A DNA stretch of 64,000 nt from Nocardioides mesophilus (lineage in GTDB: Bacteria > Actinomycetota > Actinomycetes > Propionibacteriales > Nocardioidaceae): assembly GCF_014395785.1 (NCBI RefSeq), contig NZ_CP060713.1, forward strand, positions 2,694,501 through 2,758,500. The letters run 5' to 3'. The notes under the pieces are model-generated. The model worked only from the letters and a program-made list of their open reading frames with translations, did no database searches and was not told the DNA's origin. A program made the translations under genes and the position numbers. Shown here one piece after another: positions 44,991 to 52,363 of the stretch; the stretch's first letter is position 1; each line of letters begins with the position of its first letter.

Positions 44991-45998
44991 ATGCGCACCA
45001 CCCACTCGTCCGGACGAGAGACGTCGGCGGCCCTGCGGAGACTCGCAGTGCTGCTGCTCGCGCTCGCCACGGTGGCGCTCGGCAGCGTCGGCAGCGCCGC
45101 CGCAGCGCGCCCGGGCGGCGCGAGCGTCACGGGAGCGACGACCGTGAGCGCCGACCAGACCTTCGGCGTCGCGATGCCCGATGTCCCGTGGACCATGGCG
45201 CCGCTGTCCGCGCTCACCGCCTCCGTGGGCCGCGCCCCGACCAGCGTGATGTGGTACGCCGCCTGGAGCGACAACGCCGCCTTCCCGGCCGCCCAGGCGG
45301 CGGACGTCGCGGCCACCGGCGCCACCCCGACGATCACCTGGGAGCCGTGGAACCCGGCCGGCGGCGCCACCCAGCCGGCGTACACGCTGGACCGGATCAC
45401 GGCCGGAGCCTTCGACTCCTACCTCACCAGCTGGGCCAGGCAGATCCGCAGCTACGGCAAGCCGGTGGTGCTGCGCTTCGCGCACGAGATGAACGGCAGC
45501 TGGTACCCCTGGTCGGCGCAGGCCAACGGCAACACCGCCGGCGACTACGTCGCCGCGTGGAAGCACGTGCGCTCGGTCTTCTCCAAGCAGCGCACGTCCA
45601 ACGTCGTGTGGTCGTGGTCCCCGAACGTCCCCTACCCCGGCTCCACCGCACTGGGCGCGGTCTACCCCGGCGACGGCTACGTCGACCAGGTGGCGCTGGA
45701 CGGCTACAACTGGGCGACCCTGCAGGGCGGCTCGTGGCAGTCGTTCTGGGAGGTGTTCGGCAGCGGGGTGGCCCAGCTGACGGCGCTCACCAGCAAGCCG
45801 CTGTACCTCGGTGAGGTGGGCTGTCCCGAGGACGGCGGCGACAAGGCGGCCTGGGTGGCGGACATGTTCAGCACCCTCGCCACTCACCAGGAGATCCGCG
45901 GCTTCACCTGGTTCGACTTCCAGAAGGAGGCGGACTGGCGCATCGAAAGCTCGACGGCCACCCTGGACGCCTTCCGGGCCGGCCTGTCGACCTACTGA
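44991..45998 (+). CDS. secreted glycoside hydrolase family 26-like enzyme (beta-mannanase type)
   Basis: A 335-residue secreted protein. A signal peptide (RRLAVLLLALATVALGSVGSAAAA) is followed by a GH26-like barrel. The acid/base Glu is in RFAHEMNGSWYPW, the nucleophile in LYLGEVGCPEDGG, and the WSWSPNVPYPG loop is family-typical. It may cut beta-mannan or related plant polysaccharides outside the cell. GAGGAG lies before the ATG. Confidence 0.87.
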   Translation: MRTTHSSGRETSAALRRLAVLLLALATVALGSVGSAAAARPGGASVTGATTVSADQTFGVAMPDVPWTMAPLSALTASVGRAPTSVMWYAAWSDNAAFPAAQAADVAATGATPTITWEPWNPAGGATQPAYTLDRITAGAFDSYLTSWARQIRSYGKPVVLRFAHEMNGSWYPWSAQANGNTAGDYVAAWKHVRSVFSKQRTSNVVWSWSPNVPYPGSTALGAVYPGDGYVDQVALDGYNWATLQGGSWQSFWEVFGSGVAQLTALTSKPLYLGEVGCPEDGGDKAAWVADMFSTLATHQEIRGFTWFDFQKEADWRIESSTATLDAFRAGLSTY

Positions 45999-46057
45999 GG
46001 GAGCTGCGGGCCGCAGGGCGGCCCCACTGGGCGCGCGACCCGGGCCCCAGGGTTGGT

Positions 46058-46264
46058 TCAGCGTGCTGCGCGGTGCGAGCGCGAGGAGCGGCGCTGCTGC
46101 GGGAACGGCAGGCCGTCGTCGGCCTGGTCGGCGAACATCGCCCGGAGGGTGGAGATCCCGCCCAGCTCGTGGGACGCGTCGTACCCCACGTCGGGGACGG
46201 CGGGCTCCTCGATGCGGCCGGTGATGGCGCCGAGGAACTGCGTGATGCCTTGCCCGAGCGGCAT
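46058..46264 (-). CDS. small hypothetical protein
   Basis: A 68-residue protein (MPLGQGITQFLGAITGRIEE start) with a basic, serine/arginine-rich C-terminus. AGGGAG stands six bases before the ATG on the minus strand, and codon use looks like its neighbours, so I think it is real. No family recognised. It is divergent from the lipoprotein gene. Confidence 0.5.
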   Translation of the reverse strand: MPLGQGITQFLGAITGRIEEPAVPDVGYDASHELGGISTLRAMFADQADDGLPFPQQRRSSRSHRAAR

Positions 46265-46354
46265 GGTGACTCCCTGTCGTCGAAACGGTGTCCAGGACGC
46301 TAGCGGACGCAGGGCCGCCGGTGCGGGACCCGAGCACGCGGCGGCGCCACGACG

Positions 46355-46360
46355 TAGGGT
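46355..46360 (+). promoter_or_regulatory. putative -10 box (TAGGGT), leaderless lipoprotein gene
   Basis: TAGGGT ends six bases before ATG 46367. Confidence 0.45.
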
Positions 46361-46366
46361 GCGCTC

Positions 46367-46735
46367 ATGCGTCGCCTCGCTCTCGTCCTGGCCGCCGCCC
46401 TGCTGGCCGGCGGATGCTCCGGCACCGGCGAGCAGGCGCCGTCGAGCGACCAGGGCGCCGACCGCGGCAGCGACCGCCAGTTCCTCGACGCGCTGGTCCA
46501 GTCCGGTGTCATGCAGCCGCAGGCCGACGACGCGGCGCGCCGGCAGGCCGTCCGGGAGGGACGAGAGTGGTGCGCGAAGCTCACCGACCCTGCGACCACT
46601 CGCGAGGACGTGGCGCGGGCCCTGGCCAAGCTGCTGCGTGACTCCGACACCCGGTTCGCCCAGCGGGCGACCGCGTTCTACGGCACCGCCGCCCAGACCT
46701 ACTGCCCGGAGGCGGCCGCCCGGCTCCAGGGCTGA
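46367..46735 (+). CDS. small lipoprotein, DUF732-like
   Basis: A 122-residue lipoprotein: signal peptide with lipobox LLAGGCSG and a mature helical domain with two cysteines (EWCAKL and TYCPEA) as in the DUF732 family of secreted actinobacterial proteins. Function unknown; likely anchored on the outer face of the membrane. A TAGGGT box six bases before the ATG implies a leaderless message. Confidence 0.78.
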   Translation: MRRLALVLAAALLAGGCSGTGEQAPSSDQGADRGSDRQFLDALVQSGVMQPQADDAARRQAVREGREWCAKLTDPATTREDVARALAKLLRDSDTRFAQRATAFYGTAAQTYCPEAAARLQG

Positions 46736-46889
46736 GCCCTGCCCCACAAGGGCCCGGGTCGCGCTCGCGCGGAGGAGCGCCGTCGCGGTTTCGGCCGCCG
46801 GCCGGCTGGCTGCCACGTCGCGTCCACCCGGGGGCCATCTAGGGGCGCGAGCGTCGGGGACGTCAGGTCACCGTGCCCAGGAGGCCCCC

Positions 46890-47702
46890 GTGCGTGCCCA
46901 GCTCGCCACCCTCGTCCGCCGCCCCACCGCCACCCCGTGCCGGGTCCAGACCATCGCCCACCGCGGAGCCAGCGCCTACGCGCCGGAGAACACGCTCGCC
47001 GCGCTGCGCAAGGCGATCGCCCGCGACGCCGACCTGGCCGAGTTCGACGTCCAGCGCACGCGTGACGGCGCGGTGGTCCTCCTGCACGACGCGACGCTTG
47101 AGCGCACCACCGACGTCCGCCGGGTCTTTCCCGACCGCGGGCCGTGGCGGGTGGGCGACTTCTCCTACGCCGAGATCGCCCGGCTCGACGCCGGCTCGTG
47201 GAAGGGCCCGGAGTACGCCGGGGAGCGGATCCCGCTGCTCACGGAGGCCCTCGAGGTGCTGCGCCCGAGCGGCCTGGGCGCCCTGGTGGAGCTGAAGCAC
47301 CCCCGCCTGTACCCGGGCCTCGTGGCTGAGCTGGCCACCCTGCTCGACGAGGACCGCAGGGGACCGGCCGCCCCCGGGAGCGTGATCGTCCAGTCGTTCG
47401 ACGAGTCAGCCGCGCGCGAGCTCAAGGGTCGGGTGCCGTCGGTCCCGGTGGGTGTCCTCGGGAGTCCCGCCCGGGACCGGTTGGCGTCGATCGCCTCGTG
47501 GGCCGATCTCGTCAACCCGCACCACCACCGCGCCGACCGGTCCTACGTCGACGAGGTCCGCCGCCACGGGCTGCAGTGCTTCGTCTGGACCGTCGACCGG
47601 CCGGTGGCGATGCGGCGGGCGGTCCGGGCCGGCGTCGACGGCGTGATCACCAACCGGCCCGACGTGTTCCGTCGCTTCGCCGCGGAGGCTCCGGCGAGCT
47701 GA
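46890..47702 (+). CDS. glycerophosphodiester phosphodiesterase
   Basis: A 270-residue GDPD-family TIM-barrel enzyme cleaving glycerophosphodiesters to glycerol-3-phosphate and alcohols. The catalytic first histidine and Glu/Asp pair are in IAHRGASAYAPENTLAAL and AEFDVQRTRDGAVVLLHDATLERTT (split across the sites). CFVWTVDRP and GVDGVITNRPD end the barrel. No signal peptide, so probably cytosolic. AGGAGG stands six bases before GTG 46890. Confidence 0.9.
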   Translation: MRAQLATLVRRPTATPCRVQTIAHRGASAYAPENTLAALRKAIARDADLAEFDVQRTRDGAVVLLHDATLERTTDVRRVFPDRGPWRVGDFSYAEIARLDAGSWKGPEYAGERIPLLTEALEVLRPSGLGALVELKHPRLYPGLVAELATLLDEDRRGPAAPGSVIVQSFDESAARELKGRVPSVPVGVLGSPARDRLASIASWADLVNPHHHRADRSYVDEVRRHGLQCFVWTVDRPVAMRRAVRAGVDGVITNRPDVFRRFAAEAPAS

Positions 47703-48086
47703 GTCCGGTCGCAATCCGGTCCGGGCCGGCGCTGGTCGGCCGATCGCGCCGGTTCCGCGCCGACTCAGCCCGGCCCCCTCCGCCTCCGTGCAGGTCCGAC
47801 GACACGCGGAGATCATCGCGGTTGAGAGAGTCGTTCGTACAGCGAGGTTGAGAACGGAGTGCACCATTTCCGGTCTGGACCAGCCGATGTGGTGTCGAAA
47901 ATTTTCGGACCGTCGGTCCGTCGGGTTCGCCCGATCCGTCCCCCCGGTTTGTACAGATTCCCGCGACTTGTCACCAGGGCTCGCCTTACGAGACCCGGAG
48001 GTCCCGCTGATAGCGCCGGTGCGCGGGGGTACGCGCGAACGACAGGAGAGATGTTCGAGGCGTTCATCTCGGAGGGAGATTCGACC
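47703..48086. other. 384-base non-coding leader region of the gas-vesicle cluster
   Basis: No convincing gene here. It holds two adjacent palindromes, CGAAAATTTTCG (47896-47907) and GGACCGTCGGTCC (47907-47919), about 170-190 bases before the first gas-vesicle gene. The sequence is locally A/T-rich around the first palindrome, unusual for this genome, so this is the likely regulatory region of the cluster. Confidence 0.5.
47906..47919. promoter_or_regulatory. possible DosR-like box before the gas-vesicle cluster
   Basis: CGGACCGTCGGTCC matches the DosR core GGGACNNTNGNCCC except at the first and the twelfth base, and shares its middle with the boxes at 26607 and 30843 (GGGACCATCGACCC, GGGACCAACGACCC). 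It is a near-perfect palindrome. Function unproven. Confidence 0.3.
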
Positions 48087-48935
48087 ATGTCGGTTTCAAC
48101 GCGCGTAGGAACGGCCCTGGCGGCCGGGTACGTCCTCGGCCGGTTCAAGAAGCTGAGGTTCGCCATCGTCGTCGGGTCCACCTTGGCCAACAAGAACGTG
48201 CGGGACTCCGGTCTCGGGATGCTGCAGAAGAGCACCCAGGGGCTGACCAGCTCCCCGGAGGTGCAGAAGCTCACCGGACAGGTCACCTCCCAGCTCGCCG
48301 GTGCGGGAAAGGCCGCCGCGGTGACGGCGGCTTCCGCCGGGATCAACCGGCTGAGCGACCGGCTCAACGAGCGCGGTGAGGCGCTCCGCTCAGGCGTCCG
48401 GAAGGAGTCCGACGAGGCCGAGGACCAGGAGCAGGAGCAGCCGGACCAGGACCAGGACCAGCAGGACCAGGACCAGGAGAAGCAGCAGAAGCAGCGGGCC
48501 GACCAGAAGGAGTCGGACGAAGGCCCGGACGACGAGTACGAGGACGAGTACGAGGACGAGGACGAGGAAGAGTCCGACGAGGAAGAGTCCGACGAGGGCC
48601 CGGAGGACGAGTACGAGGACGAGGAAGGGTCCGACGAGGGCCCGGAGGACGAGTACGAGGAGTCCGACGAGGAAGGGTCCGACGAGGGCCCGGAGGACGA
48701 GTACGAGGAGTCCGACGAGGAGGAGTCCGACGAGGAAGAGTCCGACGAGGGCCCGGAGGACGAGTACGACGAGGAGTCCGACGAGCAGGAGCCCCAAGAG
48801 CCGGAGCAGGACCAGCCCGCTCAGCAGCGCGGTGCGAGGGAGAACGGAAGCCGTCGGGAGGCCCCTCGCGGGCGTCGCCCGCAGGCCGCCCGCCGCCGTC
48901 GCTCCCAGACGCCGGCCCGGACCGGAGGTGCGTGA
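48087..48935 (+). CDS. gas-vesicle-associated protein with long acidic repeat tail (GvpY-like)
   Basis: A 282-residue protein. The N-terminal ~105 residues (ALAAGYVLGRFKKLRFAIVVG, then AGINRLSDRLNERGEAL) resemble the small GvpY-type protein encoded in Streptomyces gas-vesicle clusters, with a possible hydrophobic helix. From ~110 to ~260 the chain is almost entirely Glu, Asp, Gln and Ser in repeated units around SDEGPEDEYEE, then a short basic C-terminal tail (RRRSQTPARTGGA). The function of GvpY is unknown; the tail may crowd or solubilise vesicle proteins. GGAGGGAG precedes ATG 48087; a start at ATG 48051 is possible. First gene of the cluster. Confidence 0.75.
   Translation: MSVSTRVGTALAAGYVLGRFKKLRFAIVVGSTLANKNVRDSGLGMLQKSTQGLTSSPEVQKLTGQVTSQLAGAGKAAAVTAASAGINRLSDRLNERGEALRSGVRKESDEAEDQEQEQPDQDQDQQDQDQEKQQKQRADQKESDEGPDDEYEDEYEDEDEEESDEEESDEGPEDEYEDEEGSDEGPEDEYEESDEEGSDEGPEDEYEESDEEESDEEESDEGPEDEYDEESDEQEPQEPEQDQPAQQRGARENGSRREAPRGRRPQAARRRRSQTPARTGGA
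48505..48785 (+). repeat. tandem acidic-codon repeats inside the GvpY-like gene
   Basis: Imperfect units centred on GAGGGCCCGGAGGACGAGTA recur here and encode EGPEDEY. The units are near-identical at DNA level, so copy number may vary between strains. Confidence 0.75.
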
Positions 48936-48938
48936 GCG

Positions 48939-50138
48939 ATGACCGAGACTGCGACCAAGAAGGTGGCCGGGACGGCCAAGGGGGTCACCGGCCAGCTACC
49001 GCTCGACCGGCTCAAGCAGGAGGCACGAGGCCTCGGCGGAGCGCTCGCCCAGCGGGGCGTGTCGGCCGCCCAGGGTCGGGTGGACTCCCTGACCGACCGG
49101 CTCAACGACTACGCGGAGGGCAAGCCAGGCCCCAAGATGGCGATGAACGTCGCCGAGGGCGACTCGCCTGCCAAGGCGGGGGTCAAGGCGATGGCCGGGT
49201 CCGTGAAGGACAAGGTGGGCGAGAAGGTGGGCGACGTCGTCGGCACGCTCACCGGCAGCAAGGGCGGCAAGGGCGGCAAGCTCAAGGTCACCAACATCGT
49301 CGAGAGCATCGACCTGCCGGTCGGCCGCGAGGTGGCCTACGCGCAGTGGACCCAGTTCGAGGACTTTCCCTCGTTCATGAAGAAGGTCGAGCGCGTCAGC
49401 CAGGACGAGGACGAGGTCACGACGTGGAAGGCGCAGATCTTCCTGTCCCACCGCACCTGGAAGGCGACGATCGTCGACCAGGTGTCCCCCGAGCGCATCG
49501 TGTGGAAGTCCGAGGGGGCGAAGGGGCATGTCGACGGCGCGGTCACGTTCCACGAGCTCGCCCCTGACCTGACCCGCGTCCTGGTGGTGCTGGAGTACTA
49601 CCCGCAGGGTCTGTTCGAGCACACCGGGAACATCTGGCGGGCCCCGGGGCGCCGTGCCCGGCTGGAGCTGAAGCACTTCCGACGGCACGTGGCCACCCAC
49701 ACCTTGCTGCACCAGGACGAGGTCGAGGGCTGGCAGGGCACCATCCACGACGAGCACATGGTCGACGACGGGAGCGAGCGCGAGCAGGACGACCAGGAAC
49801 CCGAGGAGGGTGCCGAGGCCGCCGCGCAGCAGCCGGAGGACGAGGCCGGCGAGGACCAGCCCGAGGACGAGGCCGGCGAGGACCAGCCCGAGGAGCGGAC
49901 GCAGGACGAGGGCGAGCGCGCCGAGCCGGACGAGAACAAGTCGAACGGGGAGCAGAAGCGCCGGCCGCGACAGTCCCAGCGGGAGGCTCCCCGGACACGT
50001 CCTTCCTCGGAGCGCGAGGGCGCAGAGTCACGCCGCAGGTCCTCGCACGGCTCCAACAGCCGGTCCGGCTCACGACCCGCGAAGCGCCCTGCGCACAGCT
50101 CGGGCGGCTCCGGACGCGAGGACGGGTCCGGCCAGTGA
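48939..50138 (+). CDS. gas-vesicle-associated SRPBCC domain protein with disordered tail (GvpZ-like)
   Basis: A 399-residue protein with three parts: an N-terminal helical segment (LKQEARGLGGALAQRG, AQGRVDSLTDRLNDYAEG), an SRPBCC/polyketide-cyclase-like domain at about residues 120-270 (VGREVAYAQWTQFEDFPSFM, TWKATIVDQVSPERIVWKS), and a C-terminal ~130-residue tail that is first acidic, then Arg/Ser-rich. The tail holds a perfect 27-bp duplication (49836-49862 and 49863-49889) coding EDEAGEDQP twice. Relatives occur in actinobacterial gas-vesicle clusters (GvpZ of Streptomyces). It starts three bases after the preceding stop. Role unknown. Confidence 0.78.
   Translation: MTETATKKVAGTAKGVTGQLPLDRLKQEARGLGGALAQRGVSAAQGRVDSLTDRLNDYAEGKPGPKMAMNVAEGDSPAKAGVKAMAGSVKDKVGEKVGDVVGTLTGSKGGKGGKLKVTNIVESIDLPVGREVAYAQWTQFEDFPSFMKKVERVSQDEDEVTTWKAQIFLSHRTWKATIVDQVSPERIVWKSEGAKGHVDGAVTFHELAPDLTRVLVVLEYYPQGLFEHTGNIWRAPGRRARLELKHFRRHVATHTLLHQDEVEGWQGTIHDEHMVDDGSEREQDDQEPEEGAEAAAQQPEDEAGEDQPEDEAGEDQPEERTQDEGERAEPDENKSNGEQKRRPRQSQREAPRTRPSSEREGAESRRRSSHGSNSRSGSRPAKRPAHSSGGSGREDGSGQ
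49836..49889 (+). repeat. perfect 27-bp tandem duplication in the SRPBCC protein tail
   Basis: 49836-49862 and 49863-49889 are identical and code for EDEAGEDQP twice. It looks like a recent slippage event in a disordered tail. Confidence 0.85.
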
Positions 50139-50296
50139 GTACGGCCGACACGCAGGTCCGCGAGCCCGGGGCCAGCGGTCCCGGGCCCGCGGGGCGGCCG
50201 GCGCCGCACTCGCCGGCATCCGCACGAACCTGAGCATCCTGGCGGGGGAGCAGCGGGATCGCGGTCTCCTCCGCCCGACTCCTCGAAGGGCACACC

Positions 50297-50757
50297 ATGA
50301 CCGTTGCGCAGCAGTCCAACCGGTACCTCGACCGGCCGGCTCCGAGCAGCCTGGCAGACGTGATCAACACGATCCTGGACAAGGGTCTGGTCATCGACGT
50401 CTACATCCGGGTCTCGCTCGTCGGGATCGAGCTCCTGACCATCGACGCCCGGATCGTGATCGCCAGCGTCGACACCTACCTCCGCTTCGCAGAGGCGGTC
50501 AACCGCCTCGACCTCAACGACACCCAGACCCACGGGATCCCCGAGCTGATGGAGGACCTCACCGAGTCAGGGGCGAAGGGCAAGACCTCCGGTGCCCTCG
50601 AGGGAGTGAAGGAGAAGGTGACCGACTTCCTCGGGACGGTGAGGACGGGGAGCGCAAGCACCGCCAGACCGCGCCGCGGCAGCAACAGCGGCATCCCACG
50701 AGCCGGACCCGGGAGAAGAGCCACAGCAGCCAGAGCCGCTCGAGGGAGGAGGAGTGA
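50297..50757 (+). CDS. gvpA: gas vesicle structural protein GvpA with charged tail, tail read through an apparent frameshift
   Basis: The main shell protein of gas vesicles. The GvpA core is clear: [55 protein letters not shown]. After DFLG the annotated frame continues into gvpF for 150 codons, which is implausible. One extra G in the GGG run at 50633-50635 would give a hydrophilic tail ([14 protein letters not shown] to SRSREEE) ending at 50757, next to the gvpF start, a 153-residue protein like the tailed GvpA proteins of Streptomyces. The exact break could be elsewhere within ~50620-50690. Confidence 0.85.
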
Positions 50758-50759
50758 CC

Positions 50760-51500
50760 ATGCCCGTCCACTTGTACGGCGTCGTGGCCGCCGGGCCCTC
50801 GCCCCCGCAGGGACTGGTCGGGCTCGAGGGCCGGCCGGTCCGCTGGATCGGCGACGACCACCTGAAGGTGGCCGCCGGCGACGTCGAGGAGGGAGCCCGG
50901 GTGCGGCGTGCGCACCTGCTCGCCCACGCGCACGTCCTGGAGCGCCTCGCTGCGCAGATGAGCGTGGTGCCGGTTCGGTTCGCGATGGTGCTTCCCGACG
51001 ACGCCACCGTGCGCAGCGAGGTGCTCGAGGCGCGGCGCGCCCACCTCACCGAGCTGCTCCAGGCCTTCGACGGGCTGGTGCAGCTGACGGTGCACGCCGA
51101 CCACGTCGAGGAAGCCGCGCTGCGCGAGGTCCTGGCCCGGCACCCGGAGCTGGTCGAGCTGCGGGACGCGGCCCGGGCGAGCGCCGACCCCGCGGTGCAG
51201 GTCCGCCTCGGTGAGCAGGTCACCCAGGCGCTGGAGGAGCTGCAGCGCGAGGACGCCGGCTCCCTGCTGGACCGGGTCTCGCCGCACGCGCGCGCGGTCG
51301 CCGTCAACGACCGGCGTGGGGGCCTGGAGGTCCTCGACGCGGCCTTGCTGGTGGACCGACGGGTGCAGCCCCGGCTCGACGAGGCGGTGGCCACGGCCCG
51401 CGAGGAGCTGGCGGGGCGGTTGAGCCTGCGCTACGTGGGACCTCAGCCGCCGTACTCGTTCCTGGAGGCGGTGCGGGACGGAGGAGCGGTATGGGGTTGA
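50760..51500 (+). CDS. gvpF: gas vesicle protein GvpF/GvpL family, first copy
   Basis: A 246-residue GvpL/GvpF-family assembly protein (two-domain ferredoxin-like plus helical). It starts [12 protein letters not shown], has [21 protein letters not shown] in the middle and the C-terminal signature [10 protein letters not shown] seen in all three paralogs of this cluster (compare GPWPPYNF and GPWPPYSF). GvpF binds GvpA during assembly. AGGAGG precedes ATG 50760; GTG 50754, overlapping the upstream stop, is an alternative. Its 3' end overlaps gvpG by ten bases. Confidence 0.92.
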   Translation: MPVHLYGVVAAGPSPPQGLVGLEGRPVRWIGDDHLKVAAGDVEEGARVRRAHLLAHAHVLERLAAQMSVVPVRFAMVLPDDATVRSEVLEARRAHLTELLQAFDGLVQLTVHADHVEEAALREVLARHPELVELRDAARASADPAVQVRLGEQVTQALEELQREDAGSLLDRVSPHARAVAVNDRRGGLEVLDAALLVDRRVQPRLDEAVATAREELAGRLSLRYVGPQPPYSFLEAVRDGGAVWG

Positions 51501-51727
51501 TCAGCGGACTGCTCACCTGGCCGGTGGCGCCGGTCCGGGGCGTCGTGTGGGTTGCCGAGCAGGTGCAGGCGGAGGCCGAGCGGCAGTGGTACGACCCGCA
51601 GAGGATCCAGGAGGAGCTCGACGCGCTGGAGGCGCGGCGGCAGGCCGGACTGATTACCCAGGCCGAGGCGGAGGAGGCGGAGGAGGCGCTGGTGCAGCGG
51701 CTGCTGGAGGGTCCGCGCCATGGCTGA
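51491..51727 (+). CDS. gvpG: gas vesicle protein GvpG
   Basis: A 78-residue protein of the GvpG family: [20 protein letters not shown], then a helical WYDPQRIQEELDALEARRQAG region. Needed in small amounts for vesicle assembly. GGAGGAG stands upstream of the ATG; both its ends overlap neighbours (gvpF by ten bases, gvpO by eight), so the genes are translationally coupled. Confidence 0.92.
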   Translation: MGLISGLLTWPVAPVRGVVWVAEQVQAEAERQWYDPQRIQEELDALEARRQAGLITQAEAEEAEEALVQRLLEGPRHG

Positions 51728-51983
51728 GACGAGCCTGCGTGCCGTGGGACGCCGCGCCCTCGAAGATCTCGAGGAGCTGGTCGGCTGCCCGGCCGAGGGC
51801 CTGGTCGGGGTGCAGCGCACCGAGCAGGGCTGGCTGGTGACCGCCGAGCTGCTCGAGGTGCAGCGGGTCCCCGAGACCACCGACGTGCTGGCCAGTTACG
51901 AGGTGAGCGTCAACGCCGCCGGCGAGGTGGAGTCCTACCACCGGGTGGGTCGCTACCTGCGTGCGCAGGTGGATCAGTCATGA
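51720..51983 (+). CDS. gvpO: gas vesicle protein GvpO
   Basis: An 87-residue GvpO-family protein: DLEELVGCPAEGLVGVQRTE, then GWLVTAELLEVQRVPETTDVLA and YEVSVNAAGEVESYHRVGRY. GvpO is required for vesicle formation and is a possible regulator in haloarchaea; its usual disordered N-terminal part is missing here, so only the conserved domain is encoded. ATG overlaps the gvpG end by eight bases. Confidence 0.9.
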   Translation: MAETSLRAVGRRALEDLEELVGCPAEGLVGVQRTEQGWLVTAELLEVQRVPETTDVLASYEVSVNAAGEVESYHRVGRYLRAQVDQS

Positions 51984-52363
51984 GCACCACCCCGAACCGC
52001 GGCGCCTCGCAGTCTCCGGTGTTCGTGGGCAACGGCGGGCACCCGGCCTCGCAGAACCTGGCCGACATCCTCGAACGCGTGCTGGACAAGGGCATCGTGA
52101 TCGTGGGGGACATCCAGGTCCGGCTGCTCGACATCGAGCTGCTCACGATCAAGCTCCGGCTGATGGTGGCCTCGGTCGACCGGGCCCGGGAGATGGGCAT
52201 CGACTGGTGGGAGGGCGACCCGTTCGTCAGCACGTCGGCCAGTGAGCGCCAGGACCGGCAGGCGCTGGACGCGAACGGGCAGCGCGAGCTCGAGCTGGAG
52301 CGCCGCCTGGAGGCGCTGGAGCAGCAGGTGGGCGCGAGGGAGGTCTCACATGAGCCGCGGTGA
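51980..52363 (+). CDS. gvpJ: gas vesicle protein GvpJ (GvpA paralog)
   Basis: A 127-residue GvpA/GvpJ-family minor shell protein. The core LADILERVLDKGIVIVGDIQV, RLLDIELLTIKLRLMVAS, VDRAREMGIDWW is the GvpJ form. A charged helical tail follows. The first four bases overlap gvpO (ATGA). Confidence 0.92.
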   Translation: MSTTPNRGASQSPVFVGNGGHPASQNLADILERVLDKGIVIVGDIQVRLLDIELLTIKLRLMVASVDRAREMGIDWWEGDPFVSTSASERQDRQALDANGQRELELERRLEALEQQVGAREVSHEPR

